64,000 nucleotides of DNA from Paludibacter sp. (lineage in GTDB: Bacteria; Bacteroidota; Bacteroidia; Bacteroidales; Paludibacteraceae). Shown here piece by piece: positions 25,975 through 35,400 of the stretch. Below the pieces are notes generated by a model. That model did no database searches. It was not told where the DNA came from and saw only the letters and a program-made list of their open reading frames with translations. The DNA lies in NCBI GenBank assembly GCA_028710415.1, contig JAQTUE010000013.1, positions 97,521 through 161,520 of the forward strand, given 5' to 3'. The translations under genes were made by a program, and so were the position numbers. Every line of letters starts with the position of its first letter. Position 1 is the first letter of the stretch.

Positions 25975-26766
25975 ATGTATTTGACAAAAAACAAAAAACG
26001 AGAAATCATAATTTTAAAAAGAATTATGTTTGTATTATTTCTAGGTTTACAATTGGTATTTGTAAGTTCTTGTAAGAATGAAAGTGGTAAATCGCATTTA
26101 TCTGTTAGAATGACTGATGCTCCCGGAAATTTTGATGCTGTAATGGTTGATGTTCAAAGTGTAGAAGTTATTGGCAGTAATGGAAGTACTGTAATTCTCA
26201 ATACGAACAACCGTATTTATAACCTGTTGGATCTTTCAAACGGTGTAGATACGCTGTTAGCAACAGGTGACCTGGATGCCGGTACCATTTCCCAAATCAG
26301 ACTGATACTGGGAGCTAATAATTCAGTGAAAGTAGATGGTATTGTATATCCTCTTAGTACACCGAGTGCTATGCAGTCTGGATTAAAGTTGCAGGTTAAT
26401 AAAACATTTGAACCCGGGGTAACTTATTCTATCCTGCTTGATTTTGATGCAAATCAATCAATTGTTTTGCAAGGTAATGGCACTTATCAATTGAAACCGG
26501 TCATCCGAACCATTGAAACAGCTATAAGCGGATCCATAAAAGGAAGTATTTCGGTAGTGGGATCTATTGCAACTGTAAAAGCTACTTCTAACGGGGTAAC
26601 TTATACTTCAGTTACCAATATGAATGGCCAGTTTATACTTGCCGGATTACCTGCAGGAACTTATGATGTGACGGTTACCCCTGATCTTCCTTTGTTACCT
26701 GTTACAAAAACCGGTGTTGTGGTTACGGTGGGTGCCAGTCTAAACCTGGGAATAATTACACTCTAA
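25975..26766 (+). CDS. DUF4382 lipoprotein with carboxypeptidase-like C-terminal domain
   Basis: The 263-residue product has a lipoprotein signal ending in FVSSC (lipidated C33 if the first ATG is used; a start at residue 18 would give a very short signal). Residues about 40-180 match DUF4382 (SVRMTDAPGNFDAVMVDVQ, ILNTNNRIYNLLDLSNG, ISQIRLILG, YQLKPVIRTIE). Residues about 185-263 look like a carboxypeptidase regulatory-like beta-sandwich (VTNMNGQFILAGLPAGTYDVTV). It is probably anchored in the outer membrane; function unknown. It is controlled by the same promoter architecture as the surface genes 20-38 kb downstream. Confidence 0.88.
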   Translation: MYLTKNKKREIIILKRIMFVLFLGLQLVFVSSCKNESGKSHLSVRMTDAPGNFDAVMVDVQSVEVIGSNGSTVILNTNNRIYNLLDLSNGVDTLLATGDLDAGTISQIRLILGANNSVKVDGIVYPLSTPSAMQSGLKLQVNKTFEPGVTYSILLDFDANQSIVLQGNGTYQLKPVIRTIETAISGSIKGSISVVGSIATVKATSNGVTYTSVTNMNGQFILAGLPAGTYDVTVTPDLPLLPVTKTGVVVTVGASLNLGIITL

Positions 26767-26785
26767 GTTTCTTTTTTTAATTCTA

Positions 26786-26823
26786 AAAATACAGCTTCAT
26801 TCCGATGGAGCTGTATTTTTTTT
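26786..26823 (+). terminator. Terminator of the DUF4382 gene
   Basis: AAAATACAGCTTCAT-tccg-ATGGAGCTGTATTTT is a 15-bp stem with one G-T pair, followed by a long T-run. The following spacer to 27247 is AT-rich; I see no gene or clear -7 element in it. Confidence 0.85.
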
Positions 26824-27247
26824 GCTTGGACAAGTCCTGAAATTGTTAACTTTAAAAAGAACTTTTTGTTTGAAGCTCCGGTTAGATTGGGTAACGGGAG
26901 AAACTGTCGCTAATCTGCCTTTATGAAAGTTTTACCAAGAGAGGATATTTAACAAATCGATCCGATTTATTGGGACTTAATACTATTTTTTACTTGAATA
27001 TAAATAATGTAAATTGAAACGACTATGACTTTTTGTAATTAATAAAAGGTCGTCTCTGTATAATTCTTTTTATTCCATAACAAAGCACTTCAACTGATAT
27101 CATATTCATTTACCAATTTTTAGGATATAATTTACCAATAATTCTACACTATTGGACCAAAGACTCCCTTTTTTTATCGGAAGCTAATGCTTAACTTTGA
27201 ATCTCAATTATTAGTCAATTTGCACTTGTTTTTACACCTATATTCTT

Positions 27248-29398
27248 ATGACAAAATCAATACATTTTATGAGAAAAATCACACCGTTTAACCTGTTGGT
27301 ATTTTTTGTTCTTTTTATCTCTACCGGTATGATAGCCCAAACAACCCCTTCTTTTCCGGGTGCTGAAGGTTTTGGGCGTTATTCAACCGGTGGACGAGGC
27401 GGTGCTGTGTACCATGTAACAACTTTATCAGATGATGGAACTGCGGGGACACTTCGCTCAGTGTTGAATAAATCCGGCAAACGAACCATCATATTTGATG
27501 TTTCGGGTACCATTCACTTGACTTCGGCTTTGAGTATTTCCTCTCCCAATGTTACAATTGCAGGACAAACTGCCCCGGGAGATGGCATTTGCATTGCCGA
27601 CTATCCCTTTTCAATTAGTGCCAGTAATGTCATCATACGTTTCATTCGGATGAGACTTGGAAATATAAATGTCGCTTTTCATGAAGGCGATGGATTTGGG
27701 GGAATGGACGAACAGGATATCATTGTCGATCATTGTTCGGTAAGCTGGAGCATTGATGAATGCCTGTCGGTTTACGGAATGAAAAACTTAACTGTACAAT
27801 GGTGCATTGCTTCGCAAAGCCTGCGTAACTCCGGGCACAGTAAAGGACCACATGGTTACGGGGGAAACTGGGGAGGTTCAGGTGCCAGTTATCACCACAA
27901 TCTGATGGCGCACCACGAGAGCCGCGCACCTCGTCTGGGGCCACGTCCCTCAACTCAGACCGACGAACGGATGGATATGCGAAACAATGTAATTTACAAC
28001 TGGGCTGGAAACGGTTGCTATGGAGGTGAAGGGATGAATGTAAATATTGTGAACAATTATTACAAACCCGGACCGGGGACCAAACAAAAGGGTGGTGCAA
28101 TTCCATACCGGATTGCTTCTGTCGGGATACGTACAACGGTTTATTGCACGAACAGCCCCTCATTTGCTCCCATGCTTCATGTCTGGGGTAATTTTTTTGT
28201 GAATGGCAACTATATGAACGGGTACAGCGATGTGACTACCGATAACTGGACAAAGGGAATGTATGCCCAAATTACGAATTCAACAAATGTTGATTATCTG
28301 TTTACTAATGTTACCAAAGATACCATGAAGTTGTCGGCGCCAATTGTTTATCCTTACACGACAACTCATAGTCCTGAAAAGGCTTACGAACAAGTGCTGA
28401 AATATGCCGGAGCTTCACTTTCCAGGGACTGGGTGGATACACTGATGGTGTATGATACCCGAAACGGCCTGGCTTCGCATACAGGTACAGGAGGTGGAAA
28501 TGTTTACGGCATTATTGACTCACAAAACGACAATAAACCGGTTAATGCTCCGTTGGACTGGAATGCCTGGCCTACCTTAAAAAGTACGGCAAGTCCCTCT
28601 GATACCGATAAAGACGGGATACCTGATGCCTGGGAAACGGCCAATGGGCTGAATCCGAATAATGCAACAGATGGAAGTTTGTTAAACAGTGAAGGCTATA
28701 CGATGCTGGAAGTTTATATGAATAGTCTGGTAGCCGGAATTATGAGTGCTGAAAATGAAGGAGGTGTGGTCATCGGATCCATTGAAGGAGGCAACAGTAC
28801 CAAAGTTACTTTGTCCCAGAGCTCTTACAGCGGAGTTTTGGGTGCTGTTTCACCCTGGACATTCAATAACAGTTACTCCATAACCAATAACGCTTCCAAA
28901 GCGTACGCAACAGGAAGTGAACAAGGTATCAAATTCTCAACAGGAGTACAATTTACAGTAAATTTACCCACCGGGATAACAGTCGATAGTGTGAAATTTG
29001 TGGGTTATGACAACTATGCCGGTGCAGATTCTTACTTAAGTGAATTGAATGGAACGACTTATGAATCTACCAATTATGTATTTACTCAAAAAGATGCAAG
29101 CGGAATTTATACAGTTTGCACTCACAACATTCCACTTCCTGCACCGGCCTCAGGATCTTTTACTTTTACCTTAGGTGGAAATCAGGTTGTATTGTGTGTT
29201 GTTTTGTCAACGCGTACTGCAACAGATCTAAAGATAAATGCGACACCTATCCTTGCGCTCGACCCCAAAGTACCAATCAATGTTTACAATGTAGCCGGAC
29301 AAAGAATTCGATCCAATATTGCACGAGGACAGGCTACAGAAGGATTATCCAATGGAGTTTATATTATTGATAATCACAAAATAGGTATTAAAAGATAA
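27248..29398 (+). CDS. Secreted pectate lyase-like polysaccharide lyase
   Basis: The 716-residue product begins with a signal peptide ending near GMIAQ; a second ATG at 27269 (MRKITPF) would give a more usual signal length. Residues about 35-400 form a right-handed parallel beta-helix of the pectate lyase (PL1-like) type: PGAEGFGRYSTGGRGG, GTLRSVL, TIIFDVSGTI, TIAGQTAPGDG, DHCSVSWSIDE and the catalytic-arginine region ESRAPRLGPRP. A calcium/linker segment DTDKDGIPDAWE follows, then a beta-sandwich (about 500-660), and the last 40 residues resemble a shortened type IX sorting tail (NVYNVAGQRI...GLSNGVYIID). It would cleave pectin outside the cell. It is monocistronic. Confidence 0.87.
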   Translation: MTKSIHFMRKITPFNLLVFFVLFISTGMIAQTTPSFPGAEGFGRYSTGGRGGAVYHVTTLSDDGTAGTLRSVLNKSGKRTIIFDVSGTIHLTSALSISSPNVTIAGQTAPGDGICIADYPFSISASNVIIRFIRMRLGNINVAFHEGDGFGGMDEQDIIVDHCSVSWSIDECLSVYGMKNLTVQWCIASQSLRNSGHSKGPHGYGGNWGGSGASYHHNLMAHHESRAPRLGPRPSTQTDERMDMRNNVIYNWAGNGCYGGEGMNVNIVNNYYKPGPGTKQKGGAIPYRIASVGIRTTVYCTNSPSFAPMLHVWGNFFVNGNYMNGYSDVTTDNWTKGMYAQITNSTNVDYLFTNVTKDTMKLSAPIVYPYTTTHSPEKAYEQVLKYAGASLSRDWVDTLMVYDTRNGLASHTGTGGGNVYGIIDSQNDNKPVNAPLDWNAWPTLKSTASPSDTDKDGIPDAWETANGLNPNNATDGSLLNSEGYTMLEVYMNSLVAGIMSAENEGGVVIGSIEGGNSTKVTLSQSSYSGVLGAVSPWTFNNSYSITNNASKAYATGSEQGIKFSTGVQFTVNLPTGITVDSVKFVGYDNYAGADSYLSELNGTTYESTNYVFTQKDASGIYTVCTHNIPLPAPASGSFTFTLGGNQVVLCVVLSTRTATDLKINATPILALDPKVPINVYNVAGQRIRSNIARGQATEGLSNGVYIIDNHKIGIKR

Positions 29399-29461
29399 CT
29401 TGTTTATGATGTTTGACCTGCAAGAGCAATTCACACACCTTAATAAAGAGTATTTAAATTA

Positions 29462-29505
29462 AATAGAAACAGCCAAATGCAGGAATGCATTTGGCTGTTT
29501 CTATT
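29462..29505. terminator. Bidirectional terminator between pectate lyase and FMN reductase genes
   Basis: A perfect 20-bp stem (AATAGAAACAGCCAAATGCA and its complement) with a GGAA loop lies between two convergent genes and has T-rich tails on both sides. Confidence 0.9.
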
Positions 29506-29525
29506 ATCCAATGAACTATCAGTTT

Positions 29526-30161
29526 CTATCTGATAAAGTTAGTCATTACTTTTCTCACTTTGGTAGGAGCGGGGAAGGTCTCTTTTGTTAAATCACGCAT
29601 TTTTAGTTGCCAGGCCATATTCTCGCCAAGCACTTCCATGATTTGGACGCCTTCTGCATCCTGTAGGGCTTCACCTGGAGACATTCCATGGATAATGTTC
29701 CAGTAGCTTGATGTGGCAAGCATCATTTCGGAATACGCAAGGTAATGATTCAGGCTGTCTAATGTGGATGATCCTCCTGAACGGTGAACTGCCACCACAG
29801 CTGCCCCTACTTTATGCCGGAAGAAATTACCGTTGCTCAATGATACATAAAACAGACGGTCGAGGAAACTTTTCATTGTTCCTGCTACACCCGAAAAATA
29901 CACCGGTGAAGAAATGATGATGCCATCGGCATCTTTCATTGTCTGAATCCAATCGTTTACAGGGTCGGAGGTAAAGACACACTTTTCATTCCGCATTTTA
30001 AAGCAGGTTCCACAGCCCGTACAACCTCTCACTGCTTTATGGCCTACATGGATTATTTCGAATTCTATACCGTTTTCTTCTAATTTTGAACCTACTATCT
30101 TTAATGCATGATAGGTGTTTCCTTCTTTGTGAGGACTTCCGTTAATTGCTACTACTTTCAT
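29526..30161 (-). CDS. Flavodoxin-fold NAD(P)H-dependent FMN reductase
   Basis: The 211-residue product has the flavodoxin-like fold. The FMN phosphate loop is GSPHKEGNTYHAL (residues 8-20), the second FMN segment is SSPVYFSGVAGTMKSFLDR, and a cysteine cluster RGCTGCGTC lies near residues 45-53 with another Cys at KC. This is the iron-sulfur-flavoprotein/NADPH-reductase branch common in anaerobes, though the spacing does not prove a bound [4Fe-4S] cluster. Likely role: transfer of electrons from NAD(P)H to quinones or other acceptors. A -7 box lies at 30198-30205. Confidence 0.87.
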   Translation of the reverse strand: MKVVAINGSPHKEGNTYHALKIVGSKLEENGIEFEIIHVGHKAVRGCTGCGTCFKMRNEKCVFTSDPVNDWIQTMKDADGIIISSPVYFSGVAGTMKSFLDRLFYVSLSNGNFFRHKVGAAVVAVHRSGGSSTLDSLNHYLAYSEMMLATSSYWNIIHGMSPGEALQDAEGVQIMEVLGENMAWQLKMRDLTKETFPAPTKVRKVMTNFIR

Positions 30162-30197
30162 TTAATATACTCTTTTTATAATAACTGTTACCTGATG

Positions 30198-30205
30198 CAA
30201 AGGTA
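30198..30205 (-). promoter_or_regulatory. -7 promoter element of the FMN reductase gene
   Basis: TACCTTTG on the minus strand lies 37 bp before the ATG. Confidence 0.6.
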
Positions 30206-30271
30206 CGAATATTATTTGTAGCCATGTGTAATCTGTAGGCAACTTTGAATTGTACAATCAATATTGTTAAG

Positions 30272-31591
30272 CTAGTTTTTGAGCAAAATATTTAATAAAA
30301 GAATTATTGAAATACCTGACAGGCCAACTAGTGATTCCATTACCGTCCAGGAACGAATAGTATCTTTTAAGCTAAGATTAAAATACTCCTTGAACATCCA
30401 AAATCCTGAATCGTTCACATGAGAAAGCATTAAACTACCAGCTCCGATAGCCAGCACCATTAGGTTTGGATTTGCACCGGTAGCTACTACGAGTGGTGCA
30501 ACAATTCCTGCTGCTGTAAGTCCTGCTACTGTTGCCGACCCAACTGCAACCCGAATAAGCATTGCAATGAGCCAACCTAATAATAATGGATTCATTTTAA
30601 GCCCAACCAGCATAATGGCAATATCATTATTTACTCCACTATCAATAAAAACCTGTTTTAAAATTCCTGCACCGGCTATAATCATGATGATGATTGAAAT
30701 GTCCTTAATGGCATCAGCATAAAATGCCATAATAGTTTTGATAGTGATGTTTTGTTTAATACCCAAGGAAAAGGTGGCATAACTTACAGCAATAAGCATT
30801 ACGATGATTGGATTGGCAAGAAATACAAAAAATGATTTTAGTTGCACATTCCCGGTTGACAAATGAGGTACTAATAATGATGATGCAATTAATATAACAG
30901 GTAATAATGGAGTGAAAAAGCTATTGAAAGTTCCCGGGAGTTTGTTTTCTGGCATAACCGCTTTAGTAAAAGTATCAAGCGGATGCGATACAATCTTGCG
31001 TAGTGTTTTGGCAAATAACGGACCTGCAATAATCATGGATGGTATGGCCACAATGAGTCCTAAAATCAATGTTTTGCCCATATTTGCACCAAACATAGGA
31101 ACTAATGCCGACGGTGATGGATGGGGTGGAAGAAAGCCATGGGTAACCGATAATGCAGCCAAAAGAGGAACACCTATATAGACAGCCGGCAGTTTGTATT
31201 GGTTGGCAATGGAGAAAATAAGTGGCACCAAGAGTACAAAGCCCACATTGTAAAAGAGTGGTATCCCTACAATAAATCCGGTAAGCATTAATGCCCACTG
31301 AATATATTTTGTACCAAATGTTTTCATTAATACATTCGCAATCTTTTGAGCCGCACCACTTTCAGCAACCAGTTTGCCAAACATGGCACCCAAAACCACG
31401 ATTAATGCCAGTGATCCAAGAAGGCTTCCTACACCGTTTTCTATGGTTGCAGGTATTTTTTCAAAAGAAATACCCAGTAAGATTGCTCCAACGATTGAAC
31501 TGATTAAGAACGCCAGTAAAGTGTTTAATTTTGCCCAGGCAATCAGTATTACTAATAACAAAATGGTCAGAAGTACAAAGAAAATGGTCAT
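30272..31591 (-). CDS. GntP family gluconate/organic acid:H+ symporter
   Basis: The 439-residue product has about 12 membrane helices and the typical GntP text: GVGSLLGSLALIVVLGAMFGKLVAESGAA, a central LPPHPSPSALVPMFGANMGKTL loop, RVAVGSATVAGLTAAGIVAPL and LSHVNDSGFWMFKEYF. By family it imports gluconate or related hydroxy acids with protons across the inner membrane. No gluconate kinase or other sugar-acid gene is adjacent, so the substrate is uncertain. The gene is monocistronic with its own -7 element (31629-31636); no clear terminator is seen in the 110 bp after it. Confidence 0.9.
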   Translation of the reverse strand: MTIFFVLLTILLLVILIAWAKLNTLLAFLISSIVGAILLGISFEKIPATIENGVGSLLGSLALIVVLGAMFGKLVAESGAAQKIANVLMKTFGTKYIQWALMLTGFIVGIPLFYNVGFVLLVPLIFSIANQYKLPAVYIGVPLLAALSVTHGFLPPHPSPSALVPMFGANMGKTLILGLIVAIPSMIIAGPLFAKTLRKIVSHPLDTFTKAVMPENKLPGTFNSFFTPLLPVILIASSLLVPHLSTGNVQLKSFFVFLANPIIVMLIAVSYATFSLGIKQNITIKTIMAFYADAIKDISIIIMIIAGAGILKQVFIDSGVNNDIAIMLVGLKMNPLLLGWLIAMLIRVAVGSATVAGLTAAGIVAPLVVATGANPNLMVLAIGAGSLMLSHVNDSGFWMFKEYFNLSLKDTIRSWTVMESLVGLSGISIILLLNILLKN

Positions 31592-31628
31592 TGCAAAATC
31601 TATTAAAGGTTTTTCTAAATTTCAGTTG

Positions 31629-31636
31629 CAAATATA
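31629..31636 (-). promoter_or_regulatory. -7 promoter element of the gntP-like gene
   Basis: TATATTTG on the minus strand lies 38 bp before the ATG. Confidence 0.55.
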
Positions 31637-31702
31637 AACAAATCTGAGTTTATCTGAGACTTTCCCTGATTGACAAATCCATGCCTTTTGATATTAAACA
31701 AA

Positions 31703-31732
31703 ACAACCGGCTGCAATGCTGCAACCGGCTGT
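31703..31732 (-). terminator. Terminator of the DUF4160-DUF2442 pair
   Basis: ACAACCGGCTGCA-atgc-TGCAACCGGCTGT can pair along its full length with G-U pairs and is followed on the minus strand by TTTTGTTT. It shares the core GCAACCGGCTGT with the terminator at 32423-32454. Confidence 0.65.
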
Positions 31733-31751
31733 CAAAGTCTTAATTATACTA

Positions 31752-32006
31752 TTAATTTTGAAAATTTATATTCTGTTGATTTCCAATTTGGTAAAGATAT
31801 TCAGGGGCAAAGTCAGCTCCATTTTCCCATTCAATAGTATTAAAATGAATTGAAAATTTTTTGAAATACTCCTTGTTTTTTAAGGGTATAAAAACAGATC
31901 CATTCAATTCGTTTTCTAAATCTACTGTTAAGGAAATACCATTATTGAACTCAAGAAAAATCTTAAAATCTTTAATATATTGTGCACTTTTTACTTCTAA
32001 AAACAT
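31752..32006 (-). CDS. DUF2442 domain protein
   Basis: The 84-residue product fits DUF2442: MFLEVKSAQYIKDFKIFLEFNNGISLTVDL at the N-terminus and LKNKEYFKKFSIHFNTIEWENGADFAPEYLY at the C-terminus, matching the usual 'pL.d...F..v.....I.Wpng.D..pe.L' pattern. The gene follows the DUF4160 gene by 6 bp. Such DUF4160-DUF2442 pairs are common, mobile and toxin-antitoxin-like in size and pairing, but no biochemical role is established that I can cite from sequence. Confidence 0.88.
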   Translation of the reverse strand: MFLEVKSAQYIKDFKIFLEFNNGISLTVDLENELNGSVFIPLKNKEYFKKFSIHFNTIEWENGADFAPEYLYQIGNQQNINFQN

Positions 32007-32012
32007 ATCCGT

Positions 32013-32270
32013 TTATGTTAATGGGTCAATCTTATTTAATAGTTCTCCTTTTTGTGCCAATTCCCAATCGATAAGCAATTCACTTCTATGAATTTCTAAC
32101 CAATCAAATATCATTTTTACAGCTCGTTGTGGCATTTCGCCTTTAATAATGCCATCTTGTATTGTAACCAAAGCTTTAAAATCACCGTACCATACTTGAA
32201 AATGCGGAGGTGAGTGATCTTTAAAGTTCATAAGTATAATAAGTCCATAAAATCTTGAAATTTCTGGCAT
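32013..32270 (-). CDS. DUF4160 domain protein
   Basis: The 85-residue product opens with MPEISRFYGLIILMNFKDHSPPHFQVWYGDFKA, the DUF4160 hallmark (short strand, then a DH.PPHF.v.Y motif), and continues with a helix rich in charged residues. It is the first gene of a two-gene unit with DUF2442. A TATATTTG -7 element is at 32341-32348. The pair sits between the gntP-like gene and carAB with a terminator on each side, as expected for a small inserted module. Confidence 0.88.
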   Translation of the reverse strand: MPEISRFYGLIILMNFKDHSPPHFQVWYGDFKALVTIQDGIIKGEMPQRAVKMIFDWLEIHRSELLIDWELAQKGELLNKIDPLT

Positions 32271-32340
32271 ATATTATGTTTATAATTAGAACAATTTATT
32301 ATAACTACTTGTTTGGTCTGATGTAATAATAAAAGTTCTG

Positions 32341-32348
32341 CAAATATA
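32341..32348 (-). promoter_or_regulatory. -7 promoter element of the DUF4160-DUF2442 pair
   Basis: TATATTTG on the minus strand lies 70 bp before the DUF4160 ATG. Confidence 0.55.
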
Positions 32349-32422
32349 ATGATTGTTTCTTTAGTTTTATAAAATTGAAGTGGAGAATAAATATCTAACT
32401 GAACACTTTTTTATGAAAACAA

Positions 32423-32454
32423 AACAGCCGGTTTCATTGCTGCAACCGGCTGTT
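32423..32454 (-). terminator. Terminator of carAB
   Basis: AACAGCCGGTT and AACCGGCTGTT form an 11-bp perfect stem, followed on the minus strand by TTTTGTTTTC. It lies 43 bp past the carAB stop codon. Confidence 0.8.
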
Positions 32455-32496
32455 CTTAAAAAGTCATTATTCTTGGCTCTTGATTCTTATTCTGAA

Positions 32497-35400
32497 TCAA
32501 TATTCATCCCAGCTCTTTATCTTTATGTCTTCAAATGTCATTGTACAGAAGGCAGTGATAAAGGCAGAAGCCAAACGGGCATTGGTAAGCAATGGAATGT
32601 TGAAATCAATGGCGCCACGGCGAATGATATAGTCATTTGCCAACTCTCGTTTCGTAGTGTTCTTCGGAATGTTGATTACCAAATCAAATTCTTTATTTGA
32701 AATCATATTCTTTACATTCAATTCTCCATCTTCGTCAGGCCAGTTTACAGCTGTAGCATGCACTCCGTTTTCCTTTAAGAAACGTTGAGTTCCGCGTGTG
32801 GCAAAAAGTTCGTAGCCTTTCTTTTGCAATAAAAGGCAGGCATCGGAAAGCTCTACTTTCGATTTTGCTTCCCCCGAAGATATCAGGATACGTTTCTTTG
32901 GAATGCGGAATCCTACTGAGAGTAATGATTTCAGGATTGCTTCCGAAAAATCATCCCCAATACATCCAACTTCCCCGGTAGAAGCCATATCAACTCCCAA
33001 AACAGGGTCGGCCTGTTGCAGGCGGGCAAAAGAGAATTGAGATGCTTTGATACCTACATAATCCAGGTCAAAAGCCGATTTCTCAGGTTTTTCAACCGGA
33101 AGGCCAAGCATTACTTTTGTAGCCAGTTCAATGAAGTTTATTTTCAATACTTTAGAAACAAACGGGAAACTACGGGAAGATCGCAGGTTGCATTCAATCA
33201 CTTTAATGTAATTGTCACGCGCCAGGAATTGGATGTTAAACGGACCTGAGATATTCAGTGATTTGGCAATTTCACTGGCAATTTTCTTTATGCGGCGAAT
33301 AGTTTCCACATAGATCTTTTGCGGAGGAAATTGTGTGGTGGCATCACCTGAATGGACACCGGCAAATTCAACATGTTCGGATATTGCATAAACCAGGATA
33401 TCACCTTTGTTGGCTACGGCATCAATTTCAATTTCCTTGCAACGTTCAATAAATTCTGAAATGACTACCGGATGTTTCTTAGAAACGTCGGTTGCCAGTT
33501 TTAAGAAGTTCTCAAGCTGTGAGGCATCGTAACACACATTCATAGCCGCACCTGAGAGAACGTACGAAGGACGAACTAATACAGGATATCCAATGCCATC
33601 TACGAACTCATTTACATCTTCGAAGGTAGTCAGTTCTTTCCATCGTGGTTGATCGATTTTCAACGTGTCAAGCATGGAAGAGAATTTATGACGGTCCTCT
33701 GCCATATCAATATAATTGGCTTGTGTACCAAGGATGTTGACATTTGATTCTGCAAGCTTTAAAGCAAGGTTGTTAGGAATTTGTCCACCGGTAGAAACAA
33801 TGGTTCCCATTGGATTTTCCATGTCGATAATATCCATCACCCGCTCAAAACTCAACTCATCAAAGTAAAGCCTGTCACACATATCGTAATCGGTGGATAC
33901 TGTTTCCGGATTGTAATTAATCATTACTGAACGGAAACCTTCCTTACGAATAGTCAATAAGGCATTTACGCCACACCAGTCAAATTCTACAGAGGATCCG
34001 ATCCGATATGCCCCTGAGCCAAGTACCACTACTGATCGGTGGTCACCCAGGTATTTTACATCGCTGGCGGTACCTCCGTAAGTGAGATAAAGATAATTGG
34101 TCTGCGCTGGATATTCAGCTGCCAGGGTATCAATTTGTTTTACGACCGGAACAATTCCATGGCTTTTTCGGTGAAGACGGGTCAGCTTGATGGCATCATC
34201 AATGTCATCACTACTGCATTTGGTAACCAACCGTGTGATCTGGAAATCAGAGAATCCCATTTCTTTGGCACGACGAAGTACTTCATCCGGCAATTCATCC
34301 AGCGAATTGAATGTTTCCAATTCGTGTTCCTTTTCAACAATATGTTGAAGCTTGTATAAGAACCATTTGTCAATTCTGGTCAGTTCATGCAACCTGTCAA
34401 TGGAGTACCCGCTGTGTAGAGCCTGGGCCAGGTAAAATACCCGTTTGTCTGTCGGTTGGTTCAAAGCAGTATCCACATCATCAGCATAAAAATCTTTGTT
34501 GGCAACAAATCCATGCATGCCAAGTCCAATCATACGCAATCCTTTCTGGAATGCTTCTTCGAAATTACGTCCAATTGACATGATTTCACCTACCGACTTC
34601 ATGCTGCTACCCAACTGTCGGGAAACCCCCTGGAATTTACCCAAATCCCAACGGGGGATCTTGCAGACAATATAATCCAGGGCAGGTTCAAAGAATGCCG
34701 AGGTGTCTTTTGTAACCGAGTTTTTTAGTTCCGGTAATCCATATCCTAGACCCAGTTTCGCAGCTACAAAAGCTAACGGATAGCCTGTAGCTTTGGAAGC
34801 CAGAGCCGACGAACGGCTCAAACGGGCATTTACTTCAATTACCCTGTAATCTTCAGAAGCCGGATCAAATGCATATTGTACATTACATTCTCCTACAATT
34901 CCAATGTGTCTGATTATACGTATGGCCAGTTCACGAAGTTTATGATACTCGGTGTTGGTTAAGGTTTGCGATGGGGCAACCACGATACTCTCACCGGTGT
35001 GAATTCCCAGTGGATCGAAGTTTTCCATGTTACAAACCGTGATGCAGTTATCGTACTTATCACGCACTACTTCGTATTCAATTTCTTTCCAGCCTTTCAA
35101 TGATTTTTCAACCAATACCTGTGTTGAATATGCAAAAGCTTTATCAACAAGAGTCTTCATTTCTTCATCATTGTCGCAAAATCCGCTTCCTAATCCTCCA
35201 AGGGCATAGGCAGCACGGACAATTACCGGATAGCCCAGTTCATTGGCAGCACGAATTGCATTTTCCAGGTCATTGACGGCTTCACTTTGAATGTATTTTA
35301 CATCGATTTCCGCCAGCTTCTGATTGAATATCTCACGGTCTTCCGTGTCAATGATTGATTGAACAGGAGTTCCAAGCACCCGAACATTGTATTTTTCAAA

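Noticed and set aside
27005..27040. ATGTAA and TTGTAA before the pectate lyase gene.
   Set aside because: Spacing is 26 bp, not 21, and there is no -7 element at the expected place.
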